10,773 bases of DNA from Nitrospirae bacterium RIFCSPLOW2_12_42_9 (GCA_001805205.1 MHER01000189.1:1-10773), one strand, 5' to 3'. Shown: positions 1 through 7,041, numbered from the stretch's first letter. The notes: generated by a model from the letters alone, not told the origin. Numbers and translations are program-made.

Positions 1-711
1 TTTTTTCTTAAGCCCCTCCGGTACATCTCCTGCAATGATACGCTGGGCAAGACCTTCTGCGATAGCAGTTTTACCCACGCCGGGTTCGCCTATAAGTACA
101 GGGTTGTTTTTGGTTCTCCGTGACAGGACCTGGATTACACGCCGTATTTCCTCGTCCCTTCCTATTACAGGATCCAGCTTCCCCTTTTTTGCAAGCTCTG
201 TAAGGTCCCTGCTGTATCTGGCTAATGCCTGGTATTTGTCTTCAGGATTCTGGTCTGTTACCCTCTGTGCCCCGCGTATATCTACAAGTATCTTTAGTAT
301 CTTATCTTTTGTCACTCCACGGTTCTTAAGAATCCTGGAAACAGCGTCATCAACCTCAACAATCCCGATTAACAGATGTTCTGTGCTGATATATTCATCA
401 TGTAATCTTTCAGCCTCTTGCTCTGCCTTATCAAAGACATCTTTCAATTTAGGTGTTACATAGACCTGCCCCATACTTCCAGGGCCGGAGACCCTTGTAA
501 GCCTTTCAAGTTCTCTGAATAAATCCTTCTCAATAGATGTTAAATCTATCTCAAGTCTTCCCAGTATCTGAGGTGTTATACCATCTTTCTGTTTTATCAT
601 TGAAAGGAGGAGATGAACTGTATCAAGCTGCTGGTGGTTATATCTTTCAGTTAGCTTTTGTGCCTCTGCCACTGTCTCCTGTGCCTTATAAGTAAGCCTG
701 TTCATCTGCAT
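1..711 (-). CDS. clpB: ATP-dependent disaggregase ClpB, N-terminal part (cut by left edge)
   Basis: ClpB is a hexameric cytosolic AAA+ unfoldase that extracts polypeptides from aggregates together with DnaK/DnaJ. The visible 237 codons hold the double Clp N-domain (about residues 1-145, starting [12 protein letters not shown] and including STEHLLIGI) and the beginning of the first AAA+ domain, with [14 protein letters not shown] and a Walker A GEPGVGKT at residues 208-215. Family members are about 850-870 residues, so roughly three quarters of the gene, including the middle domain and second ATPase, lies outside. The reading frame is open to base 1. I chose the ATG at 711 because a purine-rich AAGGAAGGGG lies about 8 bases upstream; the ATG at 705 (MNRLTYKA, the usual family N-terminus) is an alternative. 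The gene starts 5 bases after the hspR stop, so it is the third gene of the HspR-controlled operon. Confidence 0.96.
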   Translation of the reverse strand, partial: MQMNRLTYKAQETVAEAQKLTERYNHQQLDTVHLLLSMIKQKDGITPQILGRLEIDLTSIEKDLFRELERLTRVSGPGSMGQVYVTPKLKDVFDKAEQEAERLHDEYISTEHLLIGIVEVDDAVSRILKNRGVTKDKILKILVDIRGAQRVTDQNPEDKYQALARYSRDLTELAKKGKLDPVIGRDEEIRRVIQVLSRRTKNNPVLIGEPGVGKTAIAEGLAQRIIAGDVPEGLKKK

Positions 712-716
712 ATCAA

Positions 717-1136
717 TTATCCCCTTCCTTCTTTATTATACCCTGTTTTTACCCTGACTCCTTTTCTGGCCGGTTTTCTTGTAAATCCATTTCCTCTTTC
801 TTCAGTCCCTTTGTTGAGTTTTGTTATTTCTTTTCTTAACTCCTCCCGCAGGTATCCGATCAGGCCCTCCATTTCATGCTGCATCTCTTCCATCTGCAAC
901 CTCATATTCAGGATAACCTCAACCCCTGCAAGATTTACCCCCAATTCTCTTGTCATGTGGATGATTAATTTGACTTTCTCAACATCTCTGTGGGAATAAA
1001 GCCGTGTATTTCCCTGTGATCTCTTTGGTGCAACAAGCCCCTCCCTTTCATACAGGCGAAGGGTTTGCGGATGAATGGAAAGCATCTGAGCCGCTATCCC
1101 TATCATATACAGTGGAGTATCCCTCTCATCGGCCAT
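717..1136 (-). CDS. hspR: HspR, MerR-family heat-shock repressor
   Basis: A 139-residue DNA-binding protein of the HspR branch of the MerR family. Such repressors bind HAIR inverted repeats in chaperone promoters and release them on heat stress, with DnaK as co-repressor in the studied actinobacterial cases. The winged-helix region spans about residues 8-75 and shows the typical [19 protein letters not shown] and GNTRLYS motifs. A coiled-coil-like dimerisation helix follows at about 76-108. The tail (112-139) is basic and low in complexity, and is probably disordered. There is no cysteine effector site, unlike metal-sensing MerR proteins. The ATG at 1136 follows the dnaJ stop by three bases and its GGAGGAG ribosome-binding site lies inside the end of dnaJ, so translation is probably coupled. 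The position between dnaJ and clpB and the HAIR-like site upstream of dnaJ support autoregulation. Confidence 0.94.
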   Translation of the reverse strand: MADERDTPLYMIGIAAQMLSIHPQTLRLYEREGLVAPKRSQGNTRLYSHRDVEKVKLIIHMTRELGVNLAGVEVILNMRLQMEEMQHEMEGLIGYLREELRKEITKLNKGTEERGNGFTRKPARKGVRVKTGYNKEGRG

Positions 1137-1139
1137 GCC

Positions 1140-2264
1140 TTATCTCCTCCATCTTAAACGATCTCTTGGATTTTCTTTATACATCGAGGATATCTTTCTT
1201 ATAATGCCCTTATCCTCTTCACTTATGTCCTTTGGTATAGCAATCATTATCTTTATATACTGATCACCGCTGCCACCGCCTTTAAGATGCGGCATCCCCT
1301 TACCTTTTAATCTGAACATCTGACCTCCCTGGGTCCCTGTTGGGATAGTCATTGATGCCATCCCATCCATAGTTGGGACTTCAATCTTTGCACCGAGGGC
1401 TGCTTCATTGATAGTAACCGGCAGTTCACAATAGAGGTCATCTCCTTTACGCTCGAAGAATGGGTGTGAACGTATGGACAATATTAAATAAAGGTCACCT
1501 GGTTTCCCGCCCCTTATGCCTGCCCCTCCCTTTCCTGCAACCCGCACCTTTGTCCCGTTATCAACACCTGGCGGTATCTTTACGGATATCTGCTCAGATT
1601 TAAGGGTAGCCCCCTTACCTCCGCATAATCTGCACTTAGAAGATACTGATCCCTTACCATTGCAATTCGGGCATGCAGTAGAGTAGCGAACAAATCCTCT
1701 CCCGCTCTCTCTTGTCCCTTTTCCTTTGCATACAGGGCAGGTAGTCCTTGTTGCACCAGGTTCCTCACCTGTCCCATAGCAGCGATCGCATGGGCTCTCC
1801 TTCTGTATATTTATATTTGTTGAAGTGCCTGTATAGGCATTTTCAAGATCTATCTCCAGGTTATAATATAGATCCTTTCCTGGCTCTGGTGCAGGCTGAT
1901 AACCTTTACGCGTTCCAAATACGTCTCCGAACAGGTCCTCGAATATGGAACCAACCCCCCTGTCGCCTGTTGAGGTAAAATCAAAACCGCCGGTTCGCTC
2001 TGCCCATGGTTTGAAGCCCTCTCCTCCCTGGAAACCGGCCTCAAATGCAGCATGACCATATGCGTCATACTGTTTCTTTTTCTCAGGGTCGCTTAATATT
2101 TCATATGCCTCGTTTACCTCTTTAAAACGCTGTTCAGCCTCTTTGATATTAGGGTTGAGGTCAGGATGGTATTTTCTTGCAAGCTTCCTGAATGCCTTTT
2201 TTATTATTTTATCATCCGCATCCCTTTTAACACCAAGGATTTCATAATAATCTTTCTTTGCCAT
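1140..2264 (-). CDS. dnaJ: Chaperone protein DnaJ (type I Hsp40)
   Basis: A full-length 374-residue co-chaperone that delivers unfolded clients to DnaK and stimulates its ATPase. The J-domain (about 1-70) has HPD at residues 33-35. A glycine/phenylalanine-rich linker follows (about 72-125). Four zinc-finger repeats [24 protein letters not shown] and CRLCGGKG begin at C159, C176, C198 and C211. The two substrate-binding beta domains fill about 222-345. The four zinc repeats mark it as DnaJ rather than CbpA. The C-terminus is short and basic ([10 protein letters not shown]). The ATG at 2264 gives the canonical [12 protein letters not shown] start; its ribosome-binding site is weak (AAGG about 9 bases upstream). 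It is the first gene of the operon and its stop lies 3 bases before hspR. No dnaK or grpE is in the window, so its partners must be encoded elsewhere. Confidence 0.97.
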   Translation of the reverse strand: MAKKDYYEILGVKRDADDKIIKKAFRKLARKYHPDLNPNIKEAEQRFKEVNEAYEILSDPEKKKQYDAYGHAAFEAGFQGGEGFKPWAERTGGFDFTSTGDRGVGSIFEDLFGDVFGTRKGYQPAPEPGKDLYYNLEIDLENAYTGTSTNINIQKESPCDRCYGTGEEPGATRTTCPVCKGKGTRESGRGFVRYSTACPNCNGKGSVSSKCRLCGGKGATLKSEQISVKIPPGVDNGTKVRVAGKGGAGIRGGKPGDLYLILSIRSHPFFERKGDDLYCELPVTINEAALGAKIEVPTMDGMASMTIPTGTQGGQMFRLKGKGMPHLKGGGSGDQYIKIMIAIPKDISEEDKGIIRKISSMYKENPRDRLRWRR

Positions 2265-2301
2265 TTTATATAACCTTATAAAAATATATATTGATAATTA
2301 T

Positions 2302-2330
2302 ATAATAAGACTTGAGTATCTTAGAGTCAA
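2302..2330 (-). promoter_or_regulatory. Predicted sigma70-type promoter of dnaJ-hspR-clpB
   Basis: On the minus strand there is a TTGACT -35 box (2330-2325), a 17-base spacer and a TATTAT -10 box (2307-2302); each box matches the consensus at 5 of 6 positions. Transcription would start near 2295 and give a leader of about 30 bases. The HAIR-like operator overlaps the -35 box and spacer. The call rests on sequence match and position only. Confidence 0.65.
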
Positions 2331-2331
2331 G
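2311..2331 (-). promoter_or_regulatory. HAIR-like HspR operator
   Basis: The sequence is CTTGAGT, seven bases, then AGTCAAG. The HspR-associated inverted repeat (HAIR) described in actinobacteria is CTTGAGT-N7-ACTCAAG, so one arm is perfect, the other has a single change, and the spacer is exactly seven. It lies about 47 bases upstream of dnaJ and covers the -35 box and much of the spacer of the predicted promoter, a position suited to repression. hspR is the next gene but one, so an autoregulatory loop is the natural reading. Confidence 0.82.
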
Positions 2332-2354
2332 GTTAGGGAACTGTAATGAAAACA

Positions 2355-2382
2355 GTAGACCATAGACATCAGACATTAGACT
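2355..2382 (+). repeat. Four tandem degenerate heptads (NNAGACN)
   Basis: Reading directly, the four units are GTAGACC, ATAGACA, TCAGACA and TTAGACT, each carrying AGAC at the same place. The array lies just upstream of the HspR operator region, between mtnA and dnaJ. I do not know a function for it. Related heptads recur in the opposite orientation at 2432-2452. Confidence 0.7.
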
Positions 2383-2419
2383 TAGGAAGAAAACTAAAGA
2401 GAACACTCCGAGGGCTGAT

Positions 2420-2462
2420 TTCATACATAGAAAAGTCTAAAGTATAAAGTCCAATGTATGAA
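2420..2462. repeat. Nine-bp inverted repeat enclosing three tandem heptads
   Basis: TTCATACAT (2420-2428) and ATGTATGAA (2454-2462) are perfect inverted copies with a 25-base loop. The loop holds three tandem heptads AAAGTCT, AAAGTAT and AAAGTCC (2432-2452). It lies 23 bases beyond the mtnA stop, on the side where its transcript would end. No U-tract follows on either strand, so it does not look like an intrinsic terminator, although a role as an mRNA 3' structure is possible. Confidence 0.65.
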
Positions 2463-2484
2463 TTGCAGATTCTGGAAAGAGCGG

Positions 2485-3510
2485 CTATTTTAGTCTGCCA
2501 ATATCTTCAGGTTTGAAGCAGCCCTTTTCAGTTATTATGGCAGCGATATATCGTGCAGGTGTGACATCAAAGGCTGGATTTAAGATCCTGACCTTAGATG
2601 GTGCTATTTGTGTCTTGCCAAATATATGACTTACTTCAGCAGGATTCCTCTCCTCAATAGGTATATGTTCACCTGAGGGAATATTAAAATCAATGGTAGA
2701 GAGAGGGGCAGCCACATAAAAGGGTATGCCATGCTCCCGTGCCAGAACCGCAACACTGTATGTGCCGATCTTATTTGCCACATCACCATTTCTTGCAATA
2801 CGGTCAGCACCGACTATGCATAGGTTTATCATCCCCTTTTTCATGAAATAACCGGCCATATTATCCGTAATTAGCGTGACAGCTATACCATCCTCCATGA
2901 GCTCCCATGCAGTAAGCCTTGCGCCCTGAAGGACAGGTCTCGTTTCATCCGCAAATACCTTTATTTCCTTTCCTTCTTCTTTTGCTGCCCTGATTACACC
3001 CAGAGCAGTTCCATACCCACCGGTAGCAAGTGCGCCGGCATTGCAACGGGTCAGGATAGTATCTCCATCCTTTATAAATTGTGCGCCATGCCTGCCCATC
3101 GTCTTACAAGCCTCAATATCTTCCTGTAAGATTCTATTTGCCTCGTCAATAAGCACCTTCTTAATTTCAATGATTGGTTTTTCCTTGTTGGACAATGTAA
3201 ACTCTTTCATCCTGTTGATAGCCCAGAAGAGATTAACTGCTGTCGGTCTTGTAGATCCAATATGATTGCAGACCTTTTCCAATTCATCATAGAAATTCTT
3301 AAAGTTTTTAGTGTTTATTTCCTGTGCACCAAGTGCAACCCCCATTGCAGCAGCAATCCCGATAGCAGGAGCACCACGAATAATTAAATCCTTAATCCCT
3401 TTTGCCACATCATGATAAGTCCTGCAATCAAAGAACGTCACCTCCAGAGGTAGACGTGTCTGATCCAGCATCCTAACTATACCATCCTTCCATTCTATTG
3501 TGGGTACCAT
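2485..3510 (-). CDS. mtnA: S-methyl-5-thioribose-1-phosphate isomerase MtnA
   Basis: This enzyme isomerises methylthioribose-1-phosphate to methylthioribulose-1-phosphate in salvage of the methylthioadenosine formed by polyamine synthesis and radical SAM chemistry. The 341 residues match the usual length of about 340-350. Family marks in order are the phosphate-binding RGAPAIG (45-51), [10 protein letters not shown] with the catalytic-type cysteine at 156, GGYGTALG (164-171), and [10 protein letters not shown] with the catalytic-type aspartate at 236. The frame is open 23 codons further upstream to 3579, but I start at 3510 because AAGGAG lies 5 bases before this ATG and the protein then begins MVPTIEW, as in the family. 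No other methionine-salvage gene (mtnK, mtnP, mtnB) is nearby. It follows the antiporter gene by about 100 bases on the same strand. Some MtnA proteins also isomerise 5-deoxyribose-1-phosphate, which the sequence cannot exclude. Confidence 0.95.
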   Translation of the reverse strand: MVPTIEWKDGIVRMLDQTRLPLEVTFFDCRTYHDVAKGIKDLIIRGAPAIGIAAAMGVALGAQEINTKNFKNFYDELEKVCNHIGSTRPTAVNLFWAINRMKEFTLSNKEKPIIEIKKVLIDEANRILQEDIEACKTMGRHGAQFIKDGDTILTRCNAGALATGGYGTALGVIRAAKEEGKEIKVFADETRPVLQGARLTAWELMEDGIAVTLITDNMAGYFMKKGMINLCIVGADRIARNGDVANKIGTYSVAVLAREHGIPFYVAAPLSTIDFNIPSGEHIPIEERNPAEVSHIFGKTQIAPSKVRILNPAFDVTPARYIAAIITEKGCFKPEDIGRLK

Positions 3511-3515
3511 ATAGT

Positions 3516-3521
3516 CTCCTT
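3516..3521 (-). promoter_or_regulatory. Ribosome-binding site that sets the mtnA start
   Basis: AAGGAG on the minus strand, with 5 bases to the ATG at 3510. It decides against the longer reading frame from 3579, whose extra 23 residues ([10 protein letters not shown]...) do not look like MtnA. Confidence 0.85.
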
Positions 3522-3587
3522 GTTTTATGAAAATGCATAGCTTTCGCAATCCCCCCGGCCTGCTGCATGGAATCTTCAATAAGATTA

Positions 3588-3616
3588 TTTTTAAACAATC
3601 ATAGCATTCTTGTCAA
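3588..3616 (-). promoter_or_regulatory. Possible promoter of mtnA overlapping the upstream stop codon
   Basis: A perfect TTGACA -35 box (3616-3611) overlaps the stop codon of the antiporter gene. It is followed after 17 bases by TAAAAA (3593-3588), a weak -10 that matches 4 of 6 positions. Transcription would start near 3581 with a leader of about 70 bases. If real, mtnA can be expressed apart from the antiporter. Confidence 0.4.
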
Positions 3617-5616
3617 CCAGCAGAGTGATCCTGTCTTAACTCGAGATATTCAATTGCATGGTTTATGTCCTCCCTGTTTCCAATAAAAAGTAGGATGTCT
3701 CCTGCCATGAGGATGAAGTCAGGGGGTGGATTTTGATGCATCGTATCTCCGCGTTTCACGGCAATAATTGTAGCTCCTGTCTCTGACCTGAGATTAAGCG
3801 CCTTTAAAGAACAGCCTACTATGCTGCAGCTCTTCTTTAATAAATAAGTCTCTGTCTCTATACCTTTTAATAGTTCATATCTCTCTGCGAGATGTTTTTT
3901 TGGAAGTTCTATGCCCCTTAATATGCTGTAACTGTTCTTCCTGACATTATCTATATGAGCCTTTATTACATTTCCCGGCACATGATAATGGTCAAGGACC
4001 CTCGAGAATATCTCGATTGAAGTCTCGAATTCCTCGGGGATGACTTCATTTGCGCCGAGTTTAATCAGGTCGTCAACTTCGGAGACATATCGGGTCCTGA
4101 CAATAATATAGAGTCCGGCATGCCCCTTTCTCGCTATCTGGACTATCCTCCTTGTTGCTGCTGCGTCTGATATAGCTATTACAAGCACCTTTGCGGTTTG
4201 TATGCCGAGCCTGTGCAATATCTCTATTCTTGTTCCGTCTCCGTAATAGATAGGCTCCCCTCTTTTTTTCATCTTTAATACAGTACTGTTGTTCATATCA
4301 AGAATAACATAGGGTATCTCTGACTCTCTCAGTACGTTCGCAAGATTGCGTCCATTCATGCCGAACCCGATGATTATTACATGTTCTGAGCGTCTGCCAT
4401 GAACATCCACCTTTTCTGCTGATTTCCGGATCCTCTCAAATCTATGGAAGGTCTTTCTCGATACCAGCCATAGAGAAAAGGGCGCAGAGGCATTTATTAT
4501 AAAAGGTGTAAGGATCATGGTCATAACTGACGCGGCAAGAAATATCTGATAATTATCACCTATTAATAGTCCCGATGCCCTGCCGGCTACTGCGAGCACA
4601 AAGGAGAATTCTCCTATTTGAGACAGGAACAGCCCGGTCTGGACTGAACTCCTCAAGGATTGTCCGGAGGCAAATGCTGAAGCAGAGGCCGTTAATGTCT
4701 TCAATATCAGTATGACAATCACTGCAGCAATAATTACAGGGAAATTTATTCTGAGAAAACTCAGATCGAGCAGCATGCCTATAGAGACAAAGAATATCCC
4801 CGTAAAACTCTCTTTAAATGGAAGTATGTCAGAGATCGCCTGTGAGGCATACTCGGATTCTGATATTACAATACCTGCGAGGAATGCACCGAGGGCAAGG
4901 GAGAGGCCAAACAGAGATGTAACGAATGCTGTGCCGAGGCATAAAAGAATAATCGTTATAACGAAGAGCTCGCGGCTCCGTGTGTTTACTATCTGATGCA
5001 TGATATGTGGCACACCCCAGTTTGCGCTGAAGAGGACTATTCCAATTACAATAGCTGCCTTTAAAATAATGTATATGATGTCTGAAATACCTCCTCCATT
5101 GCCTGCGAGTATTGGAATCAGCAGCATGAAAGGGACAACGCAGAGATCCTGGAAAATAAGGATTCCGAGGGACATGCGGCTGTGTGGCGTATAAAGCTCA
5201 CCCTTCTCATGCAGGATCTTCATCACTATAGCAGTGCTGCTGAGAGATATGAGGAAGCCGGTGAATACAGCGACATTCATTCTGTAGTCAAGAAGCATAA
5301 AGCTGAGGAGTGTCACAGAGGCAGAGGTTATAAAGACCTGGAGAAGGCCGCCCCCGAAGACTGAACGGCGCATCATAAGGAGGTTTTTAAGTGAGAACTC
5401 AAGCCCTATAGTAAACATGAGGAGTATAATCCCGATATCAGCGAGGACTTCAACATTGTGGACATCCTTTATCAGCTTTAAACCATGGGGGCCGAGGATT
5501 ACACCTGCAAACAGAAAACCTGCAATGGATGAAACCTTTATCCTGCCGAGGATGAAGACAATGATTGCAGAAAGGCCGAGTATAATGACAAGCGATTTTA
5601 AGAATTCATATTCCAT
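3613..5616 (-). CDS. CPA2-family monovalent cation:proton antiporter with RCK (TrkA-N/TrkA-C) module, KefB/KefC-like
   Basis: A 667-residue inner-membrane antiporter, probably exchanging K+ or Na+ for H+. Residues 1-385 are a hydrophobic Na+/H+ exchanger domain of about 12-13 helices. They include LGPHGLKLI (41-49), the LMFTIGLEF stretch (66-74), the IFQDL motif whose aspartate (157) is the likely ion-coupling residue, and the SQIGEFSFVLA stretch (332-342). A TrkA-N Rossmann domain follows (about 411-530), with nucleotide-binding GFGMNGRN (417-424) and an acidic D440 at the end of the second strand, suggesting NAD(H). A TrkA-C domain (about 580-660) closes the protein, so a bound nucleotide or ligand probably gates transport. 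E. coli KefC is arranged similarly but has a KefF partner, absent here. The ATG at 5616 gives a plausible N-terminus but has no clear ribosome-binding site. The substrate ion cannot be read from sequence. Confidence 0.92.
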   Translation of the reverse strand: MEYEFLKSLVIILGLSAIIVFILGRIKVSSIAGFLFAGVILGPHGLKLIKDVHNVEVLADIGIILLMFTIGLEFSLKNLLMMRRSVFGGGLLQVFITSASVTLLSFMLLDYRMNVAVFTGFLISLSSTAIVMKILHEKGELYTPHSRMSLGILIFQDLCVVPFMLLIPILAGNGGGISDIIYIILKAAIVIGIVLFSANWGVPHIMHQIVNTRSRELFVITIILLCLGTAFVTSLFGLSLALGAFLAGIVISESEYASQAISDILPFKESFTGIFFVSIGMLLDLSFLRINFPVIIAAVIVILILKTLTASASAFASGQSLRSSVQTGLFLSQIGEFSFVLAVAGRASGLLIGDNYQIFLAASVMTMILTPFIINASAPFSLWLVSRKTFHRFERIRKSAEKVDVHGRRSEHVIIIGFGMNGRNLANVLRESEIPYVILDMNNSTVLKMKKRGEPIYYGDGTRIEILHRLGIQTAKVLVIAISDAAATRRIVQIARKGHAGLYIIVRTRYVSEVDDLIKLGANEVIPEEFETSIEIFSRVLDHYHVPGNVIKAHIDNVRKNSYSILRGIELPKKHLAERYELLKGIETETYLLKKSCSIVGCSLKALNLRSETGATIIAVKRGDTMHQNPPPDFILMAGDILLFIGNREDINHAIEYLELRQDHSAG

Positions 5617-5667
5617 AGCTATTAATATAATACAAGACAGGCATAAATCCCAAATTTAGTGTTTTTA

Positions 5668-5696
5668 TTGACATAATTACTAAAATGGAATATATT
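5668..5696 (+). promoter_or_regulatory. Predicted strong promoter of the AAA/DUF4143 gene
   Basis: A perfect TTGACA (5668-5673), a 17-base spacer and TATATT (5691-5696, 5 of 6 consensus positions) form a near-ideal sigma70 promoter. Transcription would start near 5703, about 30 bases before the ATG at 5733. The -10 box lies inside the palindrome GGAATATATTCC, so a protein bound there would block transcription. Confidence 0.72.
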
Positions 5697-5730
5697 CCGA
5701 TTTAGTTAAACTAAAATGGAGAATACTCCG
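5679..5730 (+). repeat. Direct repeat of a 21-base palindrome-bearing unit in the AAA gene promoter
   Basis: Two copies, at 5679-5699 and 5710-5730, match at 18 of 21 positions and start 31 bases apart, about three helical turns. Each begins ACTAAAATGGA and contains a dyad: GGAATATATTCC (5687-5698, perfect) and GGAGAATACTCC (5718-5729, 5 of 6 pairs). Between them lies another dyad, TTTAGTT-A-AACTAAA (5701-5715). The first copy covers the -10 box and the second the ribosome-binding region, so they are candidate operator sites. The regulator is unknown. Confidence 0.75.
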
Positions 5731-5732
5731 GC

Positions 5733-6899
5733 ATGAAGGTCTTTGATAGAATTCTTAATATAAAGCTCCCGTCCAAACAATCTGCCTTCTTATGGGGTGC
5801 AAGGAAGACAGGGAAGAGCACTTATTTAAAAACCCATTTTCCCAATAGTATAATATTTGATTTTCTTAAAACAGATTTATATTTTAAGATTTCCAAGAAT
5901 CCAGCCCTGTTGCGGGAGTTGATTTTAGCCAAAGAGAAGGCGTTACTCAGATATCCAATAATATTGGATGAGGTTCAAAAGATTCCTCAAGTGCTGGATG
6001 AAGTGCATTGGTTGATAGAAAACAAAGGATTAAGGTTCATCCTCTGCGGTTCAAGCGCCAGGAAATTAATGAGAGGGCGTGTTAATCTTTTGGGAGGGAG
6101 GGCATGGCGTTATGAAATGTTTCCTCTGGTTACAGCAGAAATTGAAAATTTTAACCTGCTTCGTGGTCTAAACCAGGGTTTAATACCATCTCATTATTTG
6201 CAAAACAGCGAGGACGCAAAAAGGTCATTAACTGCTTATGTGCAGGATTATTTAAAAGAAGAGGTCTTTGCAGAGGGATTGACCCGCAATGTCCCGGCCT
6301 TTTCAAGATTTTTCGATGCCCTTGGTTATACCCATGGTGAACTTACCAATTATGCAGACATCGCCCGCGATTGTGGCATAGATTCCAAAACAGTCAAGGA
6401 ATATTACCAGATACTTATAGATACACTTATGGCTATTAGAATAGAACCATTTAAAAAAAGACAGTCGCGGCAGGTTATAACAAAGGCAGTAAAATATTAT
6501 CTCTTTGATGTTGGCGTTGCAGGATGCCTTCGCAAGAGATATTTGATAGAAGAGAAGGGGAGTGAGTTTGGCAAGGCATTTGAGCATTTTTTACTTATGG
6601 AGATAGTTGCGTATCGATCTTATAAAGGTTCTGATTTTCGTGTTAACTTCTGGAGGACTAAATATGGTCTTGAAGTAGATTATGTTATTGGAGATGGAGA
6701 GATAGCTATAGAAGTTAAAAGCACAGACTATGTTGATGCAAGGGATTTAAAGGGTTTACTCGCTTTTATTGATATATATTCTCCTAAGAGAAGTATTGTT
6801 GTTTGCAATGAGCAAGAAAAAAGGGTTTACGACAAGATAGAAATAATACCATGGCGGGAATTCCTCCATGACCTCTGGAGCAGCAATATATTGAGATAA
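5733..6899 (+). CDS. P-loop ATPase of the AAA_14/DUF4143 type
   Basis: A 388-residue cytosolic protein. The N-terminal ATPase domain (about 15-135) has Walker A GARKTGKST (22-30), Walker B IILDE (76-80) and a sensor-like FILCGSS (103-108). A linker with helix-turn-helix character follows; TNYADIARDCGIDSKTVKEYYQIL (205-228) resembles a small winged-helix segment. The C-terminal DUF4143-like domain (about 180-345) ends in EVDYVI (314-319) and AIEVKS (325-330), a spacing typical of the PD-(D/E)XK nuclease fold, with D316, E327 and K329 as candidate active-site residues. Proteins of this architecture are widespread and sporadic in bacteria and archaea; I know of no settled function. The gene stands alone, appears more AT-rich than its neighbours and has its own repeat-filled promoter, which suggests an acquired, self-regulated gene. 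The GGAG ribosome-binding site sits 11 bases from the ATG, rather far. Confidence 0.9.
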   Translation: MKVFDRILNIKLPSKQSAFLWGARKTGKSTYLKTHFPNSIIFDFLKTDLYFKISKNPALLRELILAKEKALLRYPIILDEVQKIPQVLDEVHWLIENKGLRFILCGSSARKLMRGRVNLLGGRAWRYEMFPLVTAEIENFNLLRGLNQGLIPSHYLQNSEDAKRSLTAYVQDYLKEEVFAEGLTRNVPAFSRFFDALGYTHGELTNYADIARDCGIDSKTVKEYYQILIDTLMAIRIEPFKKRQSRQVITKAVKYYLFDVGVAGCLRKRYLIEEKGSEFGKAFEHFLLMEIVAYRSYKGSDFRVNFWRTKYGLEVDYVIGDGEIAIEVKSTDYVDARDLKGLLAFIDIYSPKRSIVVCNEQEKRVYDKIEIIPWREFLHDLWSSNILR

Positions 6900-7001
6900 A
6901 GTACTTAATATGATGATGAGAACTTTAATTTCATCCCAATCAGTGCCATCTATCTGTCCCCTGACATGGACATTGAAGTCTGAATGATGGTTCCGGCACA
7001 T
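6900..7001 (-). pseudogene. Possible short coding remnant, unrecognised
   Basis: On the minus strand an ATG at 7001 opens a frame reading MCRNHHSDFNVHVRGQIDGT and then DWDEIKVLIIIL. It has coding-like, non-repetitive composition, then runs on as antisense of the preceding ATPase gene. There is no clear ribosome-binding site. It may be the relic of a gene displaced when the ATPase gene arrived, or chance. I do not recognise a family. Confidence 0.15.
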
Positions 7002-7011
7002 GTTAATATAC

Positions 7012-7041
7012 TTGACGTGGTTCTCCCTATTTTGCTAACAT
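7012..7041 (+). promoter_or_regulatory. Possible promoter of the guaB-guaA operon
   Basis: TTGACG (7012-7017), an 18-base spacer and TAACAT (7036-7041, 4 of 6), preceded by TGC, which gives an extended -10. The leader to the guaB ATG would be about 45 bases and contains the short dyad CTTTA-TAT-TAAAG (7063-7075). I see no riboswitch in the 194-base gap. Confidence 0.4.

Noticed and set aside
35..463. Plus-strand frame of 142 codons at the left edge
   Set aside because: It is the antisense shadow of clpB, whose own frame gives a clear ClpB N-domain and Walker A.
2355..2452. CRISPR array
   Set aside because: Repeats are 7 bases long and directly adjacent, with no spacers of regular length and no cas genes.
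2420..2462. Inverted repeat after mtnA as an intrinsic terminator
   Set aside because: The loop is 25 bases, the stem is AT-rich and no U-run follows on either strand.
3511..3579. N-terminal extension of MtnA by 23 residues from an upstream ATG
   Set aside because: The ATG at 3510 has AAGGAG at ideal spacing and gives the normal family N-terminus and length; the extension is unlike MtnA.
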